Shown here: positions 49,420-57,474 of the stretch, one piece after another
Position numbering within the stretch: position 1 is the stretch's first letter
Layout: each line of letters opens with the position of its first letter
Assembly: GCF_046115505.1 (NCBI RefSeq)
Contig: NZ_CP170736.1
Span: forward strand, 744,001 to 808,000
Direction: 5' to 3'
Length of the DNA stretch: 64,000 nt
DNA from: Dellaglioa kimchii
GTDB taxonomy: Bacteria; Bacillota; Bacilli; Lactobacillales; Lactobacillaceae
Notes under the pieces: model-generated
The model's input: only the letters and a program-made list of their open reading frames with translations
The model's database searches: none
Told to the model about the DNA's origin: nothing
Position numbers and translations under genes: made by a program

Positions 49420-50583
49420 ATCTTTATTTGTTTCCTCTGATTCGACGTACAAACCAGAATCCTTTTTATACCATACAAAAATCCGCGTCACAATAACTTT
49501 TAGAATCGCATATCCAGGGATTCCAAAAATAACACCAATTAATCCAAAAACCCGTCCCGAACCTAATAAAACAATTAAAATTGTAACAGGATGGATTGCT
49601 AAACTACTTCCAAGAATCAATGGAGAAATCAATCTTGCTTCAATTGTTTGTTCAACAATAAAAACAACAATAACCTTTATCAACATGATTGGTGACACAA
49701 AAGCAGCAATTACTAGTGCAGGAATCATCGCTAGAAAAGAACCTAAATAAGGAATTAAATTTAAAAAGCCTGCCAAAATCCCTAACGTTAAAGCAAACTT
49801 AAGACCAACTACTGAAAAACCAATAACAAATAATATGGCCACAAAGAATGCTACCGTTAATTGACCTCGAATATATTGACTGACTTGTAAATTAATTTCA
49901 TCTAATAATTCAATGATTGATTTACGATATCTAACTGGGAAAAAATTTGATAAATACTCAGGTAAATCATGCCCATCTTTTAATAAATAAAATAAGATAA
50001 AGGGTGCTGTTACTAATCCAATGATAAACGTCGTTACAGTACCAACAACGCTACCTAAAGAATCAACTGTTGATCCAATAACTGAGCTCGCTTTTTTGGA
50101 TACTGTTCCAACAATATCCGTATTTATTTTTTCAATTGAAGTTTTAATAGTATCAAATAAAGACGACGACATAAAATCATTCGTTTGATGTGTAATATTT
50201 GACCAATACGTCGGCCAATTTTTAATAATACTAATTGTTTGTGTTTGTACAGCAGGAATCAAAACGACGATTCCCCACACTAAAAACCCAGAAATCACTA
50301 TAAACACAACTGTAATAACCAAACTTCGATTTAATTTAAAGCGCGTTTCACAAAAATCTATCAATGGGGATATTAAATAATACAGCACGCCAGCTAAGAC
50401 AATTGGGAAGCCAATAATGCTTAGTAACTCTCCAATTGGTGCGAAAAACCAGCCCACTTGTGCTAACATAAAAATAATTAGCAAACTTAACAAAACAATT
50501 GATAAAATGCTAACTGTTTTATTATTAACAACCCATTTCCAAAACCATGATCGTTGTGAAGTCGAGTTTTCATTTGGGAGCAT
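49405..50583 (-). CDS. AI-2E family transporter (YrrI/YueF-like permease)
   Basis: 392 aa with about eight membrane segments, beginning with a hydrophobic pair (about 20-70) and containing the conserved PFILFYLLKDGHDLPEYL and FLNLIPYLGSFLAMIPAL motifs. The family is named after the AI-2 exporter TqsA; many members do other transport (for example Na+/Li+ antiport), so the substrate is unknown. It is 15 bp after the EIIA-like gene and probably cotranscribed. Confidence 0.88.
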   Translation of the reverse strand: MLPNENSTSQRSWFWKWVVNNKTVSILSIVLLSLLIIFMLAQVGWFFAPIGELLSIIGFPIVLAGVLYYLISPLIDFCETRFKLNRSLVITVVFIVISGFLVWGIVVLIPAVQTQTISIIKNWPTYWSNITHQTNDFMSSSLFDTIKTSIEKINTDIVGTVSKKASSVIGSTVDSLGSVVGTVTTFIIGLVTAPFILFYLLKDGHDLPEYLSNFFPVRYRKSIIELLDEINLQVSQYIRGQLTVAFFVAILFVIGFSVVGLKFALTLGILAGFLNLIPYLGSFLAMIPALVIAAFVSPIMLIKVIVVFIVEQTIEARLISPLILGSSLAIHPVTILIVLLGSGRVFGLIGVIFGIPGYAILKVIVTRIFVWYKKDSGLYVESEETNKDNQKS

Positions 50584-50597
50584 TTTAATCTACTCCT

Positions 50598-50951
50598 TTA
50601 CTTATACGTGATTGTATTACCGACTTTAAAAGTTGGCAATACATGCGGTGTTAAATAAATACCATTTGGTTGTGGATGTTCTGGAACTTCCATAAAGAAC
50701 AAGGTAGCGTGCCCAACCGACTCAAAATTACTTGAAACTAACTCTCCAGCGAAATCAATTTTATAAGTTTGTTCATTAATAATCATTTCATCACCTGTTT
50801 TTGGCGAAATAATTTTTTTATCATCTTCAAATGATTGAATGACAGAAACTTGTCTTAAATCATCCGTTGCACTCTGATTGAAAAGGATAACAATAGGTTC
50901 CTTTTTTGAGATGGCATCTTTTCCAATTTCTTCAATTCTTGCAGTAATCAT
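50598..50951 (-). CDS. Orphan PTS glucitol/sorbitol-type EIIA protein
   Basis: 117 aa. It matches PTS IIA(Gut): a small beta barrel with IVILFNQSATDDLR early, then FAGELVSSNFESVGHATLFF and LPTFKVGNTITY. The conserved GH (about His83) is the candidate phosphorylated residue. No IIB, IIC or sorbitol enzyme gene lies nearby. Such orphan proteins occur in lactic acid bacteria next to AI-2E permease genes, but their role is not described. Divergent from the lactonase gene. Confidence 0.8.
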   Translation of the reverse strand: MITARIEEIGKDAISKKEPIVILFNQSATDDLRQVSVIQSFEDDKKIISPKTGDEMIINEQTYKIDFAGELVSSNFESVGHATLFFMEVPEHPQPNGIYLTPHVLPTFKVGNTITYK

Positions 50952-51013
50952 ACTTTATCGTCTCCCTTATCCTTTATAGTTACCTATAATTATAGCATAG
51001 TCCTCAGTATAAA

Positions 51014-51044
51014 TAATAACGTTTACAAAAATATATGATATAAT
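51014..51044 (+). promoter_or_regulatory. Candidate cre site and extended -10 promoter before the lactonase gene
   Basis: TAATAACGTTTACA (51014-51027) matches the cre consensus TGWNANCGNTNWCA with one mismatch (A for G at position 2). TGATATAAT (51036-51044) is an extended -10. The cre site lies in the -35 region, so CcpA would repress. Confidence 0.6.
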
Positions 51045-51076
51045 ATTGACAATATCATGAGGAGGTATTTGTAACT

Positions 51077-52102
51077 ATGAAAGAGACTATTTTGTTTGGT
51101 ACATATACAAAAAAGACAAGTACTGGTATCCAACGAGCTCAACTTGATACAATTGAAAAAAAAGTTTCTAACGCTACACCTTATATAAAGGTTGAAAATC
51201 CAACTTATCTCACGAAATCGGACAAAGGTATCTTATATACCGTTTCAAAGAGGTCAGATTTAGGTGGTATATCAGCCTTTACCCTTGCATCAGAAAATCC
51301 CCAATTTTTAAATGACGTTTCAGCTGAAGGCGCTCCGCCTGCTTACGTTGCTGTTGATAATAACCGTCAATTAGTCTACAGTTCAAACTACCATAAGGGT
51401 CTTATTTCTATTTCAAAAATTCAAACTGATGGCTCATTATCTCTCATTAATGAGGTTGCAAATGAAGGTCATGGTCCAAAACCAGAACAAACAAGCTCTC
51501 ATATTCATTTCACTGATTTAACGCCAGATAATAGATTGGTTGTTTGTGACCTTGGAACTGATCAAGTGTTAACTTTTGATGTGTCAGATAATGGTGCTAT
51601 TAAACAAATTGCTGAGTATCGTTCAGAGCCTGGGTTCGGTTCTCGTCATATTGTTTTCCATAAAAATGGAAAATTAGCATACTTAGCCGGAGAGCTTTCA
51701 AGTGAAGTTTCGTTACTTAGCTACAATCAAACAGATGGTTCATTTAAAGAGATTCAAACACTTTCATCAATTCCATCTGATTGGGATGCTCATAACGGAA
51801 TTGCTGCTATTCGCATTTCTAAAGATAGCCGCTTTTTATATGTCTCAAATCGTGGAAACAACTCAATTGCTTGTTATTCCCTTGCTATTGATGGCACAAT
51901 GGCACTTATTCAACTTATTTCAACTGAAGGTGACTTTCCTCGTGATTTCAGTTTAAATAAAACAGAACAATTTTTGATTGTTGCTAACCAAAATACTGAT
52001 AATGCTACCTTATTCGAACGTGATTCAACCTCTGGTAAATTAACTTTACTTCAAAAAGATATTGCCGTTCCAGAATCCGTTTGCGTTTATTTTGAAAATT
52101 AG
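51077..52102 (+). CDS. pgl: Lactonase family protein, 7-bladed propeller (YkgB/Pgl-like)
   Basis: 341 aa beta-propeller with no signal peptide. The start (TILFGTYTKKTSTGIQRAQLD) and repeated blades with motifs LYTVSK, HVHP-like SSHIHFTDLTPD (about 139), DLGTDQVL, RHIVFHKNGKLAYL, RFLYVSNRGNNSI and VANQNTDNATLF define the family. Members include 6-phosphogluconolactonase of the YbhE type, which would act after Zwf. The gene symbol is tentative, because the family also has other lactonases. ATG follows AGGAGG. Confidence 0.85.
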   Translation: MKETILFGTYTKKTSTGIQRAQLDTIEKKVSNATPYIKVENPTYLTKSDKGILYTVSKRSDLGGISAFTLASENPQFLNDVSAEGAPPAYVAVDNNRQLVYSSNYHKGLISISKIQTDGSLSLINEVANEGHGPKPEQTSSHIHFTDLTPDNRLVVCDLGTDQVLTFDVSDNGAIKQIAEYRSEPGFGSRHIVFHKNGKLAYLAGELSSEVSLLSYNQTDGSFKEIQTLSSIPSDWDAHNGIAAIRISKDSRFLYVSNRGNNSIACYSLAIDGTMALIQLISTEGDFPRDFSLNKTEQFLIVANQNTDNATLFERDSTSGKLTLLQKDIAVPESVCVYFEN

Positions 52103-52114
52103 GAGAAATTAAAT

Positions 52115-52753
52115 TTGTTAATTAAAGAAGTTGCAGTTGAAAATTTTACTGATATCCCAAAACAATTTGCCGCTGGTGCTAATCGTTTTGAACTTTGCGA
52201 TAATCTTGCTGTCGGTGGTACAACTGTCAGTAAAGGTGTTATGTCTGAAACAATGCGTTATGCACAAGACAATGAGGTCCCTGTAATGGCAATGATTCGT
52301 CCCCGTGGCGGAAATTTTGTTTATAATGATACCGAATTAAAAATTATGGAGGCTGATTTATTTCAGGCTCAACAACTTGGTGTAGATGGCGTCGTCTTTG
52401 GCGCTTTAGATACGGATAATAAATTAGATATAGAGGCAATGGAGTTTTTAATTGCAGCAAGTGGTGGCATGCAAATCACTTTCCATATGGCTTTCGATGA
52501 AATTCCTAATAATGTACAACTCGATGCGTTATCTTGGTTAGCAGAACATGATATCGATCGTGTTTTAACACATGGTGGCTCACTTGATAAGCCAATCGAG
52601 GAAACATTACCCCACCTTAAAGAAATCATTGACTGGTCAAACGGTCTCATTAAAATTGTTCCAGGTGGCGGTATTACACTTGATAATGTTGATACAATTG
52701 CTGCTGAATTAAACGTCAAAGAGCTTCATGGCACAAAAATAATTTTAAAATAG
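52115..52753 (+). CDS. cutC: CutC family protein
   Basis: 212 aa TIM barrel. LIKEVAVENFTDIPKQFAAGANRFELCDNLAVGGTTVS, MIRPRGGNFVYND and VFGALD match CutC. The E. coli protein was linked to copper tolerance, but its copper role has been disputed; lactic acid bacteria often carry it next to sugar genes. The start is TTG at 52115 with AGGAGA upstream. It follows the lactonase by 12 bp and shares its transcript. Confidence 0.9.
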   Translation: MLIKEVAVENFTDIPKQFAAGANRFELCDNLAVGGTTVSKGVMSETMRYAQDNEVPVMAMIRPRGGNFVYNDTELKIMEADLFQAQQLGVDGVVFGALDTDNKLDIEAMEFLIAASGGMQITFHMAFDEIPNNVQLDALSWLAEHDIDRVLTHGGSLDKPIEETLPHLKEIIDWSNGLIKIVPGGGITLDNVDTIAAELNVKELHGTKIILK

Positions 52754-52756
52754 CTA

Positions 52757-52810
52757 CTTAAAAAGGTTCCAACACTTCATGTAATCTGAAGTTGTTGGAA
52801 CCTTTTTAAG
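52757..52810. terminator. Terminator after cutC
   Basis: Long stem CTTAAAAAGGTTCCAACA with TGTTGGAACCTTTTTAAG, plus CTTCA/TGAAG inside, loop TGTAATC. It is convergent with mgtE and can serve both. Confidence 0.88.
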
Positions 52811-52817
52811 TTTTTCT

Positions 52818-54188
52818 TTAAGTCGCAATAAAAAATTTTAAGAATACTTGTGCAATACTAAAATAAATTAAAACAGAAGTTAAATCACTCAACGTTGAAA
52901 TAAATGGACCCGATGCAACTGCCGGGTCAACACCAATTTTATCCATTAAAATTGGTATAAAACTACCCGCTAAATTTGCCACCGTAATAGCGCACATCAT
53001 CGCAAGTCCTATCACCATCCCAAGAACAAAGTTACCTTTCCAGAGTCCAACAATCAAAGTGACGGAAATACCCGTTACAACCCCAATTACTAAACCGGTG
53101 AAAACTTCACTTATAATCAGTCTAAGCACACTTTGTTCATTATCATCTTTTACGGCTAGACGTCTAACAGCAACAGCTAAACTTTGTGTTCCAGCATTAC
53201 CAGCCGTTCCTGTAATCAATGAAATGAAGACAGCTAAAATACTTGCTTCACTCAATAACCCTTCAAAATGACTAACTAGGCTTGCCGTTGACATACCTAA
53301 AAATAATAACGTTATCAACCAAGGTAATCGTTTTGAAGCTGCTTTAAATGGGTTTTCTGTTTGTTCTTCTGTATCAACACCGGCTAAACCAGAATAATCT
53401 TCAGCCGATTCTTCATCAATAACATCAATAATATCATCAACAGTAATCACACCAATTAATTGTTCATCGTAATTTGTAACTGGCATTGCTAAAAAGTTAT
53501 AATCCCGAATCATCTTAGCAACATCTGCTTGATCGTCATCGGCTTTAACAGACATAACTGGTGTCGTCATGATATCTCCAATTAACGCCTTTTCATTACT
53601 CATCAATAAATTACGTAATGTTACAATCCCCATCAAACGTTGATCATTATTAATAACATAATCATAGTAAATTGTTTCTGCATCACTTGCTTCTTCTCTT
53701 AAGGTACGCATTGCTGAACTCACTGTTTGATCTGAGGCTATTGAGGCAAAATCAGTTGACATAATAGCACCAGCTGTCTTATCTTCATAATGCAGCAGAC
53801 TTTTTATTTCATTGGCCTTATCTTTATCCATTAGGCCTAAATATCTTGCTAATTTATGCTGATCCAGTTGTCCCAACAGGTCAACCTCATTATCGGTGTA
53901 CATGTTATCTAATAACTCAGCTACATACTTTAAAGACATTTCATCAAAATATTTAACAACATCTTCTGGATCATCTTCGGCGGCATCAAATGTGTCACTC
54001 AATTCCTTCGGTGTCAGGTACTGATAAACTTTTTGTCGTTGCCCTTTATTAAGCATGGTGAAAATCTCAGCTTGCTCATAAACATGCAGATCTGTAAATT
54101 CATTGTGAAAATTATATTGTTGATTTTTTTCAAGCGAATCAATAATTTCTTCAGTTTTTATTTGGTTATATTTTTCTGTATCCACCAT
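52818..54188 (-). CDS. mgtE: Magnesium transporter MgtE
   Basis: 456 aa. N-terminal MgtE domain (about 30-130), two CBS domains (about 135-255), then five membrane segments (about 280-456). VDPAVASGPFISTLSDL near the end holds the conserved Asp of the ion pore. It imports Mg2+ and the cytoplasmic domain closes at high Mg2+. No M-box riboswitch is visible: rluD lies only 14 bp upstream, and the two form an operon with nadK and relQ. Confidence 0.93.
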   Translation of the reverse strand: MVDTEKYNQIKTEEIIDSLEKNQQYNFHNEFTDLHVYEQAEIFTMLNKGQRQKVYQYLTPKELSDTFDAAEDDPEDVVKYFDEMSLKYVAELLDNMYTDNEVDLLGQLDQHKLARYLGLMDKDKANEIKSLLHYEDKTAGAIMSTDFASIASDQTVSSAMRTLREEASDAETIYYDYVINNDQRLMGIVTLRNLLMSNEKALIGDIMTTPVMSVKADDDQADVAKMIRDYNFLAMPVTNYDEQLIGVITVDDIIDVIDEESAEDYSGLAGVDTEEQTENPFKAASKRLPWLITLLFLGMSTASLVSHFEGLLSEASILAVFISLITGTAGNAGTQSLAVAVRRLAVKDDNEQSVLRLIISEVFTGLVIGVVTGISVTLIVGLWKGNFVLGMVIGLAMMCAITVANLAGSFIPILMDKIGVDPAVASGPFISTLSDLTSVLIYFSIAQVFLKFFIAT

Positions 54189-54202
54189 GATGAATACCTC
54201 GT

Positions 54203-55096
54203 TTATTTTTTATTTACAAATTTTTGCATATCTAATGGAAGAGAACTTTGAACACTTATCATTTTATGCGTAAATGGTTGATAGAATTCAATTTCACTAC
54301 AGTGTAGCGCTTGTCTCTGTATAGGCATAGTTATATGCCCGCCATACAACGTATCACCAACTAGAGGGTGACCTGTGGATGCAAAATGAACACGAATTTG
54401 ATGTGTTCTTCCCGTATGTAATTGGATTTTATATTGACTGCTACCTTTTATAGATTTCTCTAACCAATATTCAGTTAAAGCTTTTTGACTGGTGTCCGCA
54501 TAACCGACCTGTCGTTTAATAAATGATTCTGGATCACGTTGAATGGGTCCATCAATCGTTCCATGCTCATTTTTTAATTGTCCTTCAACAAGTGCTATAT
54601 AGTACTTTTTAATTTGATGATTTTGTAACTGTTGATCCAACAAGGCGTGAGCAAATCGATGTTTAGCAAATAATACCAATCCACTTGTATCACGATCAAG
54701 TCGCGTCGCAATATGTGGAATAAAATCATTTAAATGTCGATTTTGATAATAACCTGCAACACGATTAATCAAGGTATCTTCCGGATGTAAAAATGAAGGA
54801 ATTGAGGCTACATGTGCTGGTTTATTAATAATTAAAAAATCGCGATCTTCAAAAATGATATCGATTGGTACAAACGATTTTTTTAATTCATTTTTATTTT
54901 TCTCAGCTGGTAGAACAATGCTCACTTTATCATTTGTTTGAATGAAGTCAATTGCCCACTGCTCGTTATCGTTAACTAATAGTTTACCACCACGATACTT
55001 AAGCGTTGCAAGTAATCGCCTAGAGACACCTTCATTTTTCAGAAAAGTCTTCACTCTTTGAGGAGACATCCCTGTATACTGCCAATCAATCTGCAT
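54203..55096 (-). CDS. rluD: RluD-family pseudouridine synthase
   Basis: 297 aa from ATG 55096. An S4-like N-terminal domain (QRVKTFLKNEGVSRRLL) is followed by the synthase core with catalytic Asp in RLDRDTSGLVLFAKH (about 130) and HTGRTHQIRVHFASTGHPLVGD. It converts U to pseudouridine in 23S rRNA or tRNA; the exact sites are not predictable. The ATG lies 11 nt inside the nadK reading frame end, and a GGTAGTGAT ribosome site precedes it, so it is translationally coupled to nadK. Confidence 0.9.
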   Translation of the reverse strand: MQIDWQYTGMSPQRVKTFLKNEGVSRRLLATLKYRGGKLLVNDNEQWAIDFIQTNDKVSIVLPAEKNKNELKKSFVPIDIIFEDRDFLIINKPAHVASIPSFLHPEDTLINRVAGYYQNRHLNDFIPHIATRLDRDTSGLVLFAKHRFAHALLDQQLQNHQIKKYYIALVEGQLKNEHGTIDGPIQRDPESFIKRQVGYADTSQKALTEYWLEKSIKGSSQYKIQLHTGRTHQIRVHFASTGHPLVGDTLYGGHITMPIQRQALHCSEIEFYQPFTHKMISVQSSLPLDMQKFVNKK

Positions 55097-55889
55097 AATC
55101 ACTACCAATAAATGCCTCATTTACGCGTTTCCAAAAATTATTATGTCGATATTTGGCAAAACAAATGTGTTCCTTCGCTATTTTATATTTAATTGCCTTA
55201 ATTTGTCGATTATGATAAATTTCTTGGTCTATACTAAAAACAAAATCGCTGCTTTGTGTTGGTTTAAGTGTAATCCAATCATTTGAAGCTACAATAACTG
55301 GTGAACTTAGCGTCCTAAACACGCGATTGTTAATAGACGCAATTTCTGCCATTTGTAATGACTCGAGTTCAGGATGGATAACTGCCCCACCAACCGATTT
55401 ATTATAGGCAGTAGATCCAGTAGGCGTAGAAATGCACAAGCCATCTCCACGAAACTTTTCAAATAACTGATCACCAATATAAACGTCCGTTACCATTGTA
55501 TTGTTAATTCTTTTTAATGTCGATTCGTTTAATGCAAGAAATTTTTCTGATTCTGCATCAAAATAATCAACTTTAACGTCTAATAATGGATAATTAATCG
55601 ATTGTTTATTATCTGATTGGAGACTAGTAACTAAATCTGAAATTTCATCATCTCGCCAATCTGTATAAAAACCTAAATGTCCTGTATGTACGCCAACAAA
55701 TCTAATATTTTCAAGGTTATCTTGATAATGTTTGAAAGCAGAAAGCAAAGTTCCATCTCCACCAACCGTAATAACAATTTCAGGATGACTATTATCAATT
55801 ACGATATGTGCATCAGTTAGTTTTTGATACAGCTCTTTACCAACTTTTTGCGATTTTTCCCCATCATTTTCAAAAATAGCAACTTTCAT
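55086..55889 (-). CDS. nadK: NAD kinase
   Basis: 267 aa from ATG 55889, preceded by AGAGGG. The ATP/polyphosphate site GGDGTLLSAF (about 43-52) and STPTGSTAYNKSVGG with the NAD-binding motif are intact. It makes NADP, the cofactor of the zwf product. The frame is open upstream to 55916. It follows relQ by 39 bp. Confidence 0.95.
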   Translation of the reverse strand: MKVAIFENDGEKSQKVGKELYQKLTDAHIVIDNSHPEIVITVGGDGTLLSAFKHYQDNLENIRFVGVHTGHLGFYTDWRDDEISDLVTSLQSDNKQSINYPLLDVKVDYFDAESEKFLALNESTLKRINNTMVTDVYIGDQLFEKFRGDGLCISTPTGSTAYNKSVGGAVIHPELESLQMAEIASINNRVFRTLSSPVIVASNDWITLKPTQSSDFVFSIDQEIYHNRQIKAIKYKIAKEHICFAKYRHNNFWKRVNEAFIGSDYAD

Positions 55890-55928
55890 TCGTAACCCTC
55901 TTTTCCTAACGCCCATGATGCCTAATGA

Positions 55929-56558
55929 TTATTTTTTGTTTAAACCCTTACCATAAAATAAATGCTGCGCTTCTTGAATCTCTTCTCTAATTTCGGACAT
56001 TTCAGTATCTAATTTAAATGCTGCCTCTGCTGCTCGCTCAAGTCGTGCATTTAATTGGCTAGGGAATTCTCCCTGATATTTATAATTTAAAGAGTGCTCA
56101 ATTGTTGCCCAAAAATTCATTGCCAACGTGCGAATTTGAATTTCAACAAGTACATTTTTTTCCCCATTTATCATCTGAACTGGGTACTTAAGTACAATAT
56201 GATATGAGCGATAACCGCTTGCTTTTTTATTAGTAATATAGTCACGTTCTTCTACAACAGTCATATCATTTCGAGAGCGTAATAAGTCAACAACCTGATA
56301 AATATCATCAACAAATTGGCACATAATTCGAATACCCGCAATATCTTGCATGTCAGTTTCCAAACGTTCTTCAGAAATTTGACGTCGTTCGATTTTTTCT
56401 AAAATACTATCAACTGTTTTAACCCGACTTGTCACAAATTCAATTGGCGAATGTTGACCAATACCTGTGAACTGCTTTCTTAGTCCGCGCATTTTTATTT
56501 TCATTTCTGAAACGGCCTGTTCATAAGGTCTAAAGAAATATTTCCAATCTTCTACCAT
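55929..56558 (-). CDS. relQ: Small alarmone synthetase RelQ (GTP pyrophosphokinase)
   Basis: 209 aa with only the RelA synthetase domain and no hydrolase domain. Motifs: YRSYHIVLKYPVQ (about 113), VEIQIRTLAMNFWATIEHSLNYKY (about 138-161). It makes (p)ppGpp, pGpp in relatives, in the stringent response; the tetrameric enzyme is activated by (p)ppGpp and inhibited by single-stranded RNA in Enterococcus. It is the first gene of relQ-nadK-rluD-mgtE. Confidence 0.94.
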   Translation of the reverse strand: MVEDWKYFFRPYEQAVSEMKIKMRGLRKQFTGIGQHSPIEFVTSRVKTVDSILEKIERRQISEERLETDMQDIAGIRIMCQFVDDIYQVVDLLRSRNDMTVVEERDYITNKKASGYRSYHIVLKYPVQMINGEKNVLVEIQIRTLAMNFWATIEHSLNYKYQGEFPSQLNARLERAAEAAFKLDTEMSEIREEIQEAQHLFYGKGLNKK

Positions 56559-56811
56559 TTTATCACTCTATTCTATTAATCAATTTACTCATTTCATTTT
56601 AGCATAAATTAGTGATTCAGTTCTGAATTAACCTCACAATGTGATCAAATCTTTCAAAAAATTAGTGATTTTAATCATATCTGTTATTAAATTAAGTGTT
56701 TATAATTGTAAAAAGAAAAAAATTTGGTAAAGTAGTAATAGTTATTAAAACGGAAATGAAATCAAACCCCACACGATTTTAAATCTAATCACTATAATTG
56801 GAGGAGTACTC

Positions 56812-57429
56812 TTGCTAGAAATTTATTTATTTGTTAACCCCTTAGGTACAAAATGCTTCAAATCTGAACAAAAGGTTTTAGACTTTATTCGTCTATCTCC
56901 CAAAAAAATCTCATTCCAATTTGTACCCATGTTAAATATCCAAACAGTAAATGATGTCATGATTGAAAAAAATCTTGATACACGTAACTTAACTCTCCGA
57001 AATGAGCTATCTGAGTCAATTTACCAAGCTGCTTTGGATTATAAAGCAGCACTTTTTCAAGGAAAAAAACGCGGACGTGCTTTCTTAATGGCAATTCAAG
57101 AATATTTAGTTCAAGATAGTACTTGCTACTCAGAAGAACTCATTCAACAGGTTGCTAAAGAAGTTAACCTAAATTGGAAAATGTTTTCTGAAGATAGACG
57201 TTCTGTTTTAGCAAAAAATTCATTTAAAAATGATCAAAAAATTGCTAATGATATGAACGTTACAATGCATCCCACAATTGTCATTAATAATATTGATGGC
57301 TTAGACTGTGGTGTATCCTTCCCAGATGCTGATTTAGTAGATATTTCGAAAGTTTGTGCTGGTGATTTTAATATCCAAAATGGCTTACATCAAACGATTA
57401 ACCCACAAAATCAACTATACGTTTTATAA
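56812..57429 (+). CDS. spxH: SpxH (YjbH)-like ClpXP adaptor, thioredoxin-fold, lacking first CxxC cysteine
   Basis: 205 aa, DsbA-like fold with a helical insert. LEIYLFVNPLGTKCF matches the LEIYMFVDPLCPECW segment of Bacillus YjbH, but CPEC is GTKC, so only the second Cys (C15) remains. The His-rich N-terminus of Bacillus YjbH is also missing. SpxH presents Spx to ClpXP for degradation; the target gene spx is 4.4 kb away. Start TTG at 56812, 7 nt after GGAGG. Confidence 0.88.
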   Translation: MLEIYLFVNPLGTKCFKSEQKVLDFIRLSPKKISFQFVPMLNIQTVNDVMIEKNLDTRNLTLRNELSESIYQAALDYKAALFQGKKRGRAFLMAIQEYLVQDSTCYSEELIQQVAKEVNLNWKMFSEDRRSVLAKNSFKNDQKIANDMNVTMHPTIVINNIDGLDCGVSFPDADLVDISKVCAGDFNIQNGLHQTINPQNQLYVL

Positions 57430-57430
57430 A

Positions 57431-57474
57431 AAAAAATACGCAACTTAGTTTTTTAACTAAGTTGCGTATTTTTT
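57431..57474. terminator. Terminator between spxH and pepF
   Basis: A perfect 20-bp stem (57431-57450, 57455-57474) around TACGCAACTTAGTT, loop TTTT, with A and T runs. It overlaps the pepF stop codon. Confidence 0.92.

Noticed and set aside
54189..54202. M-box riboswitch before mgtE
   Set aside because: Only 14 bp separate rluD from mgtE, leaving no room for such a leader.
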